From: Dehalococcoidia bacterium
Lineage (GTDB): Bacteria > Chloroflexota > Dehalococcoidia > JACQUA01
Direction of reading: 5' to 3'
Assembly (NCBI GenBank): GCA_030689845.1
Contig: JAUYHV010000081.1
Coordinates: 1-8,014, forward strand
Length of the DNA stretch: 8,014 nucleotides
Below the pieces are notes generated by a model. That model saw nothing but the letters and a program-made list of their open reading frames with translations, was not told the origin of the DNA and ran no database searches. Each line of letters starts with the position of its first letter. Position 1 is the first letter of the stretch. Shown here piece by piece: positions 1 to 6,124 of this stretch. Made by a program: the position numbers and the translations under genes.

Positions 1-190
1 TTTTCCGCAGCATGTGAGCTGAAGGGAAACGCTCACCCCTCTCTATACGACCCAGGTGCGATGATGATACACCTGAAGTGGCAGCCAGCTCTCCTAGTGT
101 CATTGGTATCATCACCCTTCGTTGCTTGAGTATCTTCCCTAAGTCATTACTGTTATCCGCGGTCACTCTCGCTTCCCCCCGGGGCAACAT
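1..190 (-). CDS. Xre/Cro-type HTH transcriptional regulator, N-terminal part (runs off the window)
   Basis: An open frame on the minus strand starts at ATG 190-188 and stays open to the window edge, giving 63 codons. About residues 18-63 read as a classic Xre/Cro-CI helix-turn-helix. They begin DLGKILKQRR, continue with LGELAATSGVSSSHLGRIER and end GERFPSAHMLRK. The recognition-helix pattern (SGVSSSHLGRIERGE..PS) is the family hallmark, so DNA binding is a firm inference. The rest of the protein, and any ligand or oligomerisation domain, lies outside the window. ATG 190 has a GGTGA ribosome-binding match eight bases upstream. GTG at 166-164, behind a run of G, is an alternative start that would remove eight non-conserved residues. 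The gene is divergent from the recombinase at 484 and shares a 293-bp control region with it, suggesting it controls itself and perhaps the recombinase. Family call high; function otherwise unknown. Confidence 0.85.
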   Translation of the reverse strand, partial: MLPRGEARVTADNSNDLGKILKQRRVMIPMTLGELAATSGVSSSHLGRIERGERFPSAHMLRK

Positions 191-274
191 AAAAAAGGTC
201 ACCGAAATCGTATTCGGGAAAGGCTTTTACTGCCCCGATTTTGGTAATTCCCACAAATAAACTAACTACAGCAA

Positions 275-303
275 ATGCTACAACATAACAATGTTTTTGT
301 CAA
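275..303 (-). promoter_or_regulatory. Promoter for the HTH regulator, with a dyad in its spacer
   Basis: On the minus strand a perfect -35 hexamer TTGACA (303-298) is followed by a 17-base spacer and TAGCAT (280-275, four of six matches to TATAAT). Transcription would start near 268 and leave a leader of about 78 bases before ATG 190. Sixteen of the 17 spacer bases are the left arm of the inverted repeat, so a protein bound there would block RNA polymerase. Promoter activity is inferred from sequence only. Confidence 0.6.
282..297. repeat. Left arm of a perfect 16-bp inverted repeat; probable operator or recombination site
   Basis: AACATAACAATGTTTT here is the exact reverse complement of 436-451, with 138 bases between the arms. 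The arm is itself a dyad, AACAT-N4-ATGTT (282-295), the size expected for a dimeric Xre-type repressor site. It lies inside the regulator's promoter spacer. The repeat is read directly from the sequence; the role is inferred. Confidence 0.75.
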
Positions 304-353
304 TACCCATTGCAAAAATGTTAATGAAAAGTTGTCCCCCGTCTCTAAAGGTC

Positions 354-433
354 TTACCACGAAGCCTTACCTAGTGCGCCCACTTCGAAGGACAAAAGGA
401 AATACCCCTCATGGGGAAGGCACTTCTTGGTAA
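354..433. repeat. Imperfect stem-loop between the two 16-bp arms
   Basis: TTACCACGAAG (354-364) pairs with CTTCTTGGTAA (423-433) with one mismatch. CCTTACC (365-371) can extend the stem with 414-420 across a two-base bulge and one mismatch. Inside are two small hairpins or palindromes, CCCC-TCAT-GGGG (405-416) and TTCGAA (384-389). The motif TTACCTAGTGC (367-377) recurs downstream as TTACCATAGTGC (457-468), differing by one inserted base. The pairing is visible; whether it acts as RNA, as a DNA site or not at all is unknown. Confidence 0.45.
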
Positions 434-435
434 CT

Positions 436-451
436 AAAACATTGTTATGTT
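436..451. repeat. Right arm of the 16-bp inverted repeat, overlapping a possible recombinase promoter
   Basis: AAAACATTGTTATGTT is the exact reverse complement of 282-297 and again holds an AACAT-N4-ATGTT dyad (438-451). On the plus strand it contains TG-T-TATGTT (443-451), which fits an extended -10 element about 33 bases before the recombinase start. No good -35 element is present at normal spacing. A repressor bound here would be well placed to silence the recombinase. Repeat certain; promoter role tentative. Confidence 0.55.
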
Positions 452-483
452 AGGTGTTACCATAGTGCCTAAAAGGAGACTAT

Positions 484-1374
484 ATGAGAAGCAAACTAAA
501 TAAATTCCTTTGGCACATTCAGATTGAGAAGGGCTTTTCCCCCGGCACTATCGAGGCATATCGCCTTGACCTGGGAAAAGGGTTTATCCCCTTCTTGCAT
601 CAGCGAGGTAAATCGGAGATAGGAGAAGTCACCAAGGATGACATCAGAGCTTATCTGGACTTCCTGACTACTGACAGGAATAACTCCATTGTCACCAGGG
701 CACGCAAGCTGGCAGCGATAAAATCCTTCTTCAACTACCTGGTAGAGAATGAGGAACTTAAGACAAACGCAGCATCTTCAATAAAGGGCCCCAAGATACC
801 AGAGAGGGAGCCGGCATATTTAACTGAAGATGAATGCATCCGTCTTTTAGAGTCAGTGGCTCGCAGTGCCTGTCCAAAGGTTAGTGAGAGGGACATGGCA
901 ATAATCCTCCTCTTCCTTCACCTTGGGCTAAGAGTATCGGAGCTAACAAATCTGAAGCTAGCCAATGTTGACCTCGGCATAGCTCAGATAAAGATAACCA
1001 GGAAAGGCAATAAGGAGCAGTATCTCCACCTGAATGGTGAAGCAGCAACAGCGTTGGCAAATTATCTAGCCAGTCGACCCAAGGCTCAAGATGGCAGGTT
1101 CTTCGTCGGAACTAATGGAGGCAATCTGGATCGCATCCGTGTTTATAATATAGTGCGAAGATATATGAAATTAGCCAACATCGACAAGCCTAATCGGGGT
1201 CCCCATATCTTGAGGCATACCTTCTGCACCAGGCTACATCAAAAGGGTGTGGGAACGTTCACTATAAAAGACCTCGCCGGTCATAAGAGTATTAACACCA
1301 CGATGAGGTATATTAACATTGACAATAAGGAGCAGGCCGAAGCGATTGATAGGCTAGAGTTTGGTATCCTTTAG
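484..1374 (+). CDS. Tyrosine recombinase/integrase, XerC/XerD-like
   Basis: This 296-residue protein is the normal length for a XerC/D-like recombinase. Residues about 1-100 form the SAM-like N-terminal core-binding domain (opening KLNKFLWHIQIEKGFSPGTI). The C-terminal catalytic domain follows from about 110. All expected active-site residues are present: R150 in HLGLRVSEL, K174 in the beta-hairpin ITRKGN, H241 and R244 in HILRHTF, H267 in LAGHKS and the nucleophile Y276 in MRYINI. It should therefore cut and rejoin DNA at paired short sites through a phosphotyrosine intermediate. The start is fixed by AAGGAGA (473-479), five bases before ATG. The gene diverges from the HTH regulator and converges on purS. 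Its composition looks more A+T-rich than the purine genes, which hints at transfer. No excisionase or cargo is visible, so it could be an element integrase, a DNA-inversion recombinase or a stray Xer paralogue. Family certain; biological role unknown. Confidence 0.93.
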   Translation: MRSKLNKFLWHIQIEKGFSPGTIEAYRLDLGKGFIPFLHQRGKSEIGEVTKDDIRAYLDFLTTDRNNSIVTRARKLAAIKSFFNYLVENEELKTNAASSIKGPKIPEREPAYLTEDECIRLLESVARSACPKVSERDMAIILLFLHLGLRVSELTNLKLANVDLGIAQIKITRKGNKEQYLHLNGEAATALANYLASRPKAQDGRFFVGTNGGNLDRIRVYNIVRRYMKLANIDKPNRGPHILRHTFCTRLHQKGVGTFTIKDLAGHKSINTTMRYINIDNKEQAEAIDRLEFGIL

Positions 1375-1579
1375 AAAGATGACTTGTCAGGCGCTGACTT
1401 TCACGATACCTACAGCAGCCCATTTATTAGCACTCGGACAAGTATCGTGGCACACAAACCGCTAAATTGTGCAATGAGATAACAATCTACTATATTGTCT
1501 AAATTGTCTAAGTTTACCGCTCCTCCTGAATTTCTTTCAACCCCAACTGGCGGGCAGATTTTAGCCTCTTACCCCCGGC
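1375..1579. other. Convergent intergenic region with several short repeats
   Basis: No gene is recognised between the recombinase and purS stop codons. Inverted pairs are ACTTGTC (1382-1388) with GACAAGT (1437-1443), GTCAG-GCG-CTGAC (1386-1398), and CACGATAC (1402-1409) with GTATCGTG (1442-1449). ATTGTCTAA occurs twice in tandem (1494-1511), and CTAAATTGT occurs at 1462-1470 and 1499-1507. ATAACAAT (1479-1486) also occurs inside the 282-297 arm. No stem followed by a clear T-run is present on either strand, so I call no terminator. The cluster could be a recombinase site or an element end. Confidence 0.5.
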
Positions 1580-1837
1580 TTAGGTAATCTTCATCTCTTC
1601 CAGTTCGAAACTGAAGTTCTCAATGACCGTGTTGGCCAGCAGCTTGCGGCACATCTCTTTTACCTGTTCCCCCGCCCGGGCTATGTCCTCCCCCTCCATC
1701 TGTAACTCCATGTACTTGCCGTAACGCACGCTTTTAACCGTATCGAATCCCAGGTTGTGCAGGGCTCCCTTTATGGTCAGACCCTGGGGATCGTTTACCG
1801 TGGGCTTCAGGGTTATATACACTTTAGCTAAATACAT
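1580..1837 (-). CDS. purS: Phosphoribosylformylglycinamidine (FGAM) synthase, PurS subunit
   Basis: PurS is the small dimeric subunit of the three-part FGAM synthase. It bridges PurL and the glutaminase PurQ so that ammonia from glutamine reaches FGAR in step four of IMP synthesis. The 85 residues match the family's usual 80-85. They show the conserved VYITLKPTVNDPQG start (6-19), the ALHNLGFDTVKSVRYGKYMEL block (25-45) and the EMCRKLLANTVIENF block (61-75). An AGG-rich ribosome site (AGGATAAAGG) precedes the ATG, and the gene lies 44 bases after purC. Its partners purQ and purL normally follow directly, but here the strand downstream holds no gene and the convergent recombinase begins. The subunit cannot work alone, so purQ and purL must be elsewhere if the pathway is intact. 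Confidence 0.95.
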   Translation of the reverse strand: MYLAKVYITLKPTVNDPQGLTIKGALHNLGFDTVKSVRYGKYMELQMEGEDIARAGEQVKEMCRKLLANTVIENFSFELEEMKIT

Positions 1838-1881
1838 TGGCCTTTATCCTCTATCAAGTATTACCCGGATGTTTCCCGGAT

Positions 1882-2784
1882 TTATTTTAAGGTTGTTCCC
1901 GTCAGCAGCCGGTAGGCTTCCCTGTACTTATCGGACGTCTGCTTGACGACCTCCGGCGGTAATGCCGGGGCCGGGGGTTCCTTGTTCCAGCCCGAAGCAT
2001 CCAGCCAGTCCCGCAAGTGCTGCTTGTCGAAGCTCGGCTGCGCCCGGCCGACAGCATAGGACTTCTCGGGCCAGAAGCGGCTGGAGTCCGGGGTCAATAG
2101 CTCATCGATGAGGATTAACTTGCCGTCCACCTCCCCGAATTCCATCTTTGTATCGGCGATGATTATTCCCCGGGACGAGGCATATTGGCGGGCAAACTCG
2201 TATATTTCCAGGGTCCTCTTTTTCAGTACTTCCGCCATTTCCTTTCCCACCAGGTCCGCCAGTCCTTCCGCGCTCAACGGGAGGTCGTGGCCGGAATCCT
2301 CCTTAGTGGTAGGGGTAAACAAGGGTATATGCAGACGCTGGCTTTCCTGCATACCCCCGGGTGCCGGCAGGCCGCCAATTGTCCCGTTCTGCCTGTACTC
2401 CGCCCAGGCGGACCCGGAAAGATAGCCCCTGGCCACGCACTCCACGGGAATGCGCCTGGCTTTTTTTACCACCATGGCCCGGCCTGCCAGGTATGAAAAA
2501 TCCCCGGCCTCACCTCCCTTTAAACCGAGTTCAGTCAGGCCGGCGGCATCCTCTACCGGCCGGATGAGATGGTTCGGCAGCAGGTTTTCTGTTTTTTTAA
2601 ACCAGAATACGGAAAGCCGGTTCAAAACCTTGCCTTTGTACGGGATACCTGCGGGCAGCACCACGTCAAAAGCCGAAACCCGGTCGGTGGTGACCATTAA
2701 AAGTTTGTCCTCGAGCACATAAGTATCCCTGACCTTACCCTTGTGGAGGGCGGGGAGAGGCAGGGTGGTTTCTGTAATCAGCAT
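1882..2784 (-). CDS. purC: Phosphoribosylaminoimidazole-succinocarboxamide (SAICAR) synthase
   Basis: PurC joins aspartate to CAIR using ATP, giving SAICAR. Its 300 residues match the longer, yeast Ade1-like form rather than the roughly 240-residue form of E. coli and B. subtilis. Visible landmarks are the nucleotide-binding start GKVRDTYVLEDKLLMVTTDR (16-35), SAFDVVLPAGIPYKG (37-51), the ECVARGYLSGSAWAEY block (115-130), FTPTTKEDSGHD (156-167), IIADTKMEFG (208-217) and the signature LIDELLTPDSSRFWP (225-239). The usual core motifs of the family appear intact. An AGGA ribosome site lies upstream of the ATG. The gene follows purB by 30 bases and precedes purS by 44, so it is clearly within the operon. 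It catalyses the step between PurE and PurB, its immediate upstream neighbours. Confidence 0.96.
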   Translation of the reverse strand: MLITETTLPLPALHKGKVRDTYVLEDKLLMVTTDRVSAFDVVLPAGIPYKGKVLNRLSVFWFKKTENLLPNHLIRPVEDAAGLTELGLKGGEAGDFSYLAGRAMVVKKARRIPVECVARGYLSGSAWAEYRQNGTIGGLPAPGGMQESQRLHIPLFTPTTKEDSGHDLPLSAEGLADLVGKEMAEVLKKRTLEIYEFARQYASSRGIIIADTKMEFGEVDGKLILIDELLTPDSSRFWPEKSYAVGRAQPSFDKQHLRDWLDASGWNKEPPAPALPPEVVKQTSDKYREAYRLLTGTTLK

Positions 2785-2814
2785 TTCTAAATCCTTGTAG
2801 CTAACTTTCTGACT

Positions 2815-4107
2815 TTAATCAAGCTCCAGCCTCTGGAAAACACTGTCAACGTGCCTGACAAAATACCCGTAATCGAATATCTTTTTCAGTTCCTCCGCGG
2901 TTATCTTTGCCGTTACTTCGGCGTCCCCCGTCAAAAGCCCGTAAAACGGGACTTTTTCCTTCCATGCCCTCATGGCGTTCCGCTGCACCAGGCCGTAAGC
3001 CTCCTGGCGGCTGAGGCCTGTATCGATTAAGGCAATCAGCACCCTCTGGGAGAAAACGAGGCCCCGGGTGATCTCAAGATTTTCCTTCATTTTCTCCGTG
3101 TAAACGTTAAGACCCCGGATGACTCCTGTAAAAATCGTAAGCATGTAGTCCAACACCAGGCAGGCATCGGGGAAGGTTATTCTTTCCGTGGAAGAGTGGC
3201 TGATATCCCTTTCGTGCCACAGGGCAACGTTTTCCATGGCTGTCAAACTGTAACCCCGCACCAGCCGCGCCAGGCCGCAGACCCGTTCGCAAAGCTCGGG
3301 GTTGCGTTTGTGCGGCATGGCCGAGGACCCAGTCTGTCCCTCGGAGAACGGCTCTTCCAGTTCCAGTACCTCTGTTCGCTGGAGTCCCCGGACTTCCGTG
3401 GCGAATTTTTCCAGGGAACTGCCGATTATGGCCAGGGTAGTAATAAACTGGGCATGCCGGTCCCTTTGAACGACCTGGGTGGATATGGGCGTAGCCGTCA
3501 AACCGAGGCTGGCGCAGGCTATGACCTCGATCTCCGGGGGCACCGTGGCATAGGTGCCTACGGCGCCGGATATTTTGCCCACGGCTATCATCTTCCGGGC
3601 TTCGATAAGGCGGTGGAGGTTCCTCTTCATTTCCTCCACCCAAACCGCCAGCTTCAACCCGAAGGTTATGGGCTCGGCATGGACCCCGTGGGTACGCCCC
3701 ATCATGATGGTATGTTTGTGCTGAACGGCTTTTTCTTTAATGGCTTCGATAAGGCTCTCTACGTCCTTTTCCAGGATTTTCGATGCCTGGACGATCTGCA
3801 GGCTCAATGCTGTATCCATGACATCCGAGGAAGTCAGACCCATGTGGATGAAGCGCCCTTCGGGCCCCAGGGTTTCGGAAACCGCCTTCAGAAATGCGGT
3901 CACATCGTGATGGGTCTCAGCCAGGACTTCTTCAATGCGTTGAAGGCTGAAACCCGCCTTTTCTATTTTGGGGATATCCTCCTTCGGGATAATCCCCAGT
4001 TCCGCCATGGCTTTGCAGGCAGCGATTTCCACGCGGAGCCAGGTATCGAATTTGTTCTGGTCCGACCAGATAGCTTTCATTTCCGGCCTGGAATAACGTT
4101 CAATCAT
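2815..4107 (-). CDS. purB: Adenylosuccinate lyase
   Basis: PurB releases fumarate twice in purine synthesis: SAICAR to AICAR on the way to IMP, and adenylosuccinate to AMP. It belongs to the fumarase/aspartase superfamily and is normally a homotetramer in the cytoplasm. The 430 residues are typical of the short bacterial form. Visible motifs are the histidine region ETHHDVTAF (64-72), LTSSDVMDTA (91-100), the acid histidine in GRTHGVHAEP (H140) and the mobile signature loop GSSAMPHKRNP (260-270) with the catalytic serine at 261 or 262. KISGAVGTYA (178-187) is also well conserved. A GGAAG ribosome site lies just before the ATG. It follows purE by 122 bases, a long gap for this block that contains a small dyad. 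Confidence 0.97.
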   Translation of the reverse strand: MIERYSRPEMKAIWSDQNKFDTWLRVEIAACKAMAELGIIPKEDIPKIEKAGFSLQRIEEVLAETHHDVTAFLKAVSETLGPEGRFIHMGLTSSDVMDTALSLQIVQASKILEKDVESLIEAIKEKAVQHKHTIMMGRTHGVHAEPITFGLKLAVWVEEMKRNLHRLIEARKMIAVGKISGAVGTYATVPPEIEVIACASLGLTATPISTQVVQRDRHAQFITTLAIIGSSLEKFATEVRGLQRTEVLELEEPFSEGQTGSSAMPHKRNPELCERVCGLARLVRGYSLTAMENVALWHERDISHSSTERITFPDACLVLDYMLTIFTGVIRGLNVYTEKMKENLEITRGLVFSQRVLIALIDTGLSRQEAYGLVQRNAMRAWKEKVPFYGLLTGDAEVTAKITAEELKKIFDYGYFVRHVDSVFQRLELD

Positions 4108-4141
4108 GGTATCTTCCTTTTATGGTCATTTGTTAACCTGG

Positions 4142-4157
4142 CGGACGTATCAGTCCG
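4142..4157. repeat. Small dyad in the purE-purB gap
   Basis: CGGAC (4142-4146) and GTCCG (4153-4157) form a 5-bp stem with a six-base loop in the 122-base gap between purE and purB (4108-4229). No T-run follows on the minus strand, so it is not a convincing terminator. It may only be a weak mRNA-processing or attenuation hairpin. Nothing else recognisable is in this gap. Confidence 0.3.
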
Positions 4158-4229
4158 GTAGACTGCAAGCACCGTATTTTTCCGGCCAAAGGCACAAAAC
4201 ACCACCGGGTAATCTTTTTAGTCTGCTTT

Positions 4230-4688
4230 TCATCCCTCGGATAACTGTTTCCTGTATTGTTCATAGGATTTCCTGACGTTTTCATGTTTTAAGGAAAGTA
4301 TAGCGGCGGCAAAACAGGCTGCGTTATGGGCGCCGGCCGAACCGATGGCCATGCAGGCTACGGGGATACCCCCGGGCATTTGGGCTATGGAATACAGGGA
4401 ATCGATACCCTTCAGGTCGCTGGAAGGCAGGGGAATTCCTATAACGGGGATAGTCGTCCAGCTTGCCAGAACTCCCGGCAGGTGGGCGGCAGCCCCCGCC
4501 CCGGCTATAATAACCTCGATTCCCCTTCCGGCAGCGGCGCCGGCATACTCCCTGGCTTTCTCCGGGGTGCGGTGGGCCGAGATAACCGCTACTTCGTATT
4601 CGATGCCGAACTGCTTGAGGAAATCCAGGACAGGCTGCATGGCATCTTCATCCGACTTGGAACCCATTACTACGGCGACTTTTGCCAT
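4230..4688 (-). CDS. purE: N5-carboxyaminoimidazole ribonucleotide mutase (PurE, class I type)
   Basis: PurE forms CAIR, the substrate of PurC. Class I enzymes do so by rearranging N5-CAIR made by PurK; class II enzymes carboxylate AIR directly. The 152 residues are close to the usual length. Family motifs are VVMGSKSDEDAM (6-17), SAHRTPEKA (37-45) with H39, AGAGAAAHLPGVLA (62-75) with H69, DLKGIDSLYSIAQMPGGIPV (91-110) and GSAGAHNAA (116-124). The PurE octamer core seems intact and looks class I by eye. No purK lies in the window, so either PurK is elsewhere or the enzyme relies on spontaneous carboxylation. A strong GAGGAG ribosome site precedes the ATG. The gene lies 47 bases after purD. 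Confidence 0.96.
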   Translation of the reverse strand: MAKVAVVMGSKSDEDAMQPVLDFLKQFGIEYEVAVISAHRTPEKAREYAGAAAGRGIEVIIAGAGAAAHLPGVLASWTTIPVIGIPLPSSDLKGIDSLYSIAQMPGGIPVACMAIGSAGAHNAACFAAAILSLKHENVRKSYEQYRKQLSEG

Positions 4689-4711
4689 TTATGTTTTCTC
4701 CTCTCTATTAC

Positions 4712-4740
4712 ATTAAAAAACCCCTGGGCCGTGTTTTAAT
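4712..4740. terminator. Terminator-like dyad at the purD-purE junction
   Basis: ATTAAAA (4712-4718) and TTTTAAT (4734-4740) are perfect inverted arms around a 15-base G+C-rich loop, and overlap the purD stop codon. On the minus strand a run of six T follows GGCCCAGGGG. The stem is nearly all A-T, so strong termination is unlikely. It could cause partial termination or mark an mRNA 3' end before purE, which has its own strong ribosome site. Confidence 0.3.
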
Positions 4741-6001
4741 TCTCCCTGGCAGCAATATCTTTGCGCCAGAAGGCTCCCTGGAACTGTACTTTTGGCAGCT
4801 CCCGGTATAACCTTGTCCTGGCTTCGGCCACGCCGGCGCCTTTTGCCACCAGGGTCAAGACCCTGCCCCCGTCGGTTACCGTTTCGCCTTTCGTCCCTGC
4901 CTGTTTGGTTCCGGCATGGAAAGCCAGGATATCCCCGTCCAGCTCCTTCAATCCCCTGATGGGGAATCCTTTCCGGTAGCTGCCGGGATAACCCGCAGAA
5001 GCCAGAACAACGCCCACGCAGGCTTCGGGAGACCATTCTATCCTTATTTTATCCAGTTTACCAGAAATCACGGCCTCCATTATATCAACCAGGTCGGTTT
5101 TAAGACGGGGAAGAATAACCTGCGTCTCGGGGTCGCCGAAACGGGCGTTGAATTCCAGCACCTTCGGTCCGGCGGGGGTAACCATTATGCCGGCGTAGAG
5201 GACCCCTTTATAAGGGCAGCCTTCGGTCTCCATGGCTTTTACAACGGGCTCCAGCACGGTTTTGACAACGTTTTCCTGGAGGCGGCTGTCAAAAAAAGAC
5301 GGGGGGCTGTAACCTCCCATACCCCCGGTATTCGGCCCCTGGTCGTTATCGAATATGCGTTTGTAATCACAGGCAGGCACCATGGGGACAACGGTTTCCC
5401 CATCGCTGAAGGCCAGCAGGCTGGTCTCCCTGCCTGTAAGACATTCTTCGATTATTACCCTGTCTCCGGCTGCCCCGAATATTTTTTTCTCCATAATATC
5501 CGAGAGGGCTTTCAGCGCTTCTTCCCGGGTCCCTGCCACGATTACACCCTTCCCCGCCGCCAGCCCGTCGGCCTTAACCACGATAGGAAGTTCCGCCGTT
5601 TCCAGCCTTTTTTTTGCTGCTGAAAAAGAGTCAAATACTTCCCCCCGGGCGCAGGGAATACCGTATTTCTCCATCAATGTCCTGGCGAAGACCTTGCTGC
5701 CCTCAATCCGGGCAGCCTGTTTTGTGGGACCGAAAACCGGGATTTTGTTTTTCTCAAAGATGTCCACGATCCCCTCGGTAAGAGGGGCTTCCGGGCCGAT
5801 AACGGCCAGGTCCACCTTTTCTTTGACCGCAGCGGTCACCAGTCCCTTGATATCCGATGCCTGGACGTCAAGGTTTTTTCCCACGGCCGCAGTTCCCCCG
5901 TTACCCGGCGCTATTATAATTTCCCTAACTTTTTCAGAGAGAGACATCTTCCATGCCAGGGCATGTTCCCTGGCTCCCTGTCCGATTATCAATACTTTCA
6001 T
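4736..6001 (-). CDS. purD: Phosphoribosylamine-glycine ligase (GAR synthetase)
   Basis: PurD uses ATP to join glycine to phosphoribosylamine, the second step of IMP synthesis. The 421 residues are the normal length for the single-function bacterial enzyme. The N-terminal domain opens MKVLIIGQGAREHALAW (1-17), with APGNGGTA (31-38) and VIGPEAPLTEGI (67-78). The ATP-grasp domain shows VVKADGLAAGKGVIVA (141-156), DNDQGPNTGGMGGYSPP (218-234) and the metal/ATP region EFNARFGDPETQ (283-294). The C-terminal domain holds GGRVLTLVAKG (378-388). All parts appear intact. GQG and GGY replace the more usual GNG/GSG and GAY, which are minor changes. Ribosome binding looks weak (only GGAAT upstream). The gene follows guaA by 123 bases and is 47 bases before purE. 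Confidence 0.97.
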   Translation of the reverse strand: MKVLIIGQGAREHALAWKMSLSEKVREIIIAPGNGGTAAVGKNLDVQASDIKGLVTAAVKEKVDLAVIGPEAPLTEGIVDIFEKNKIPVFGPTKQAARIEGSKVFARTLMEKYGIPCARGEVFDSFSAAKKRLETAELPIVVKADGLAAGKGVIVAGTREEALKALSDIMEKKIFGAAGDRVIIEECLTGRETSLLAFSDGETVVPMVPACDYKRIFDNDQGPNTGGMGGYSPPSFFDSRLQENVVKTVLEPVVKAMETEGCPYKGVLYAGIMVTPAGPKVLEFNARFGDPETQVILPRLKTDLVDIMEAVISGKLDKIRIEWSPEACVGVVLASAGYPGSYRKGFPIRGLKELDGDILAFHAGTKQAGTKGETVTDGGRVLTLVAKGAGVAEARTRLYRELPKVQFQGAFWRKDIAAREN

Positions 6002-6038
6002 TGAATCGAATTCCGCTACCAGAATAACTAAAATTCAC

Positions 6039-6058
6039 CGGCCTGCAGCCTGCGGCCG
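6039..6058. repeat. G+C-rich hairpin in the guaA-purD gap
   Basis: CGGCC (6039-6043) and GGCCG (6054-6058) can form a stem with a ten-base loop in the 123-base gap between guaA and purD (6002-6124). On the minus strand it is followed by TGAATTTTAG, a poor T-run. Partial termination after guaA, lowering expression of the later genes, is possible but not shown. No promoter or gene was recognised in the rest of the gap. Confidence 0.35.
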
Positions 6059-6124
6059 TTACGGAAATCCGGGGCTTCAGGGCATTTGCCGGCAGGTAAT
6101 TTTTTTGTGTTAGGAAACAATACC

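Noticed and set aside
14..75. Two hairpins with 6-bp stems and 11-base loops (14-36 and 53-75), resembling a structured RNA
   Set aside because: They fall inside the HTH coding sequence, which explains the region, so they are probably incidental.
78..260. Plus-strand open frame of 60 residues at the left end
   Set aside because: It lies opposite the HTH regulator on the minus strand, has no family motif or ribosome site, and the opposite strand gives a clear HTH domain.
282..451. A 170-bp MITE-like insertion with 16-bp terminal repeats
   Set aside because: No target-site duplication flanks the arms, and the left arm fits exactly into a promoter spacer, so a control or recombination role is more likely.
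1402..1449. Rho-independent terminator between the recombinase and purS
   Set aside because: The CACGATAC/GTATCGTG stem has a 32-base loop and no T-run on either side.
3196..4161. Long plus-strand open frame opposite purB
   Set aside because: Its protein has no recognisable domain and it is antisense to an intact, motif-complete adenylosuccinate lyase; a codon-bias shadow.
4916..6113. Plus-strand open frames opposite purD
   Set aside because: They are antisense to an intact PurD with all ATP-grasp motifs and show no motif of their own.
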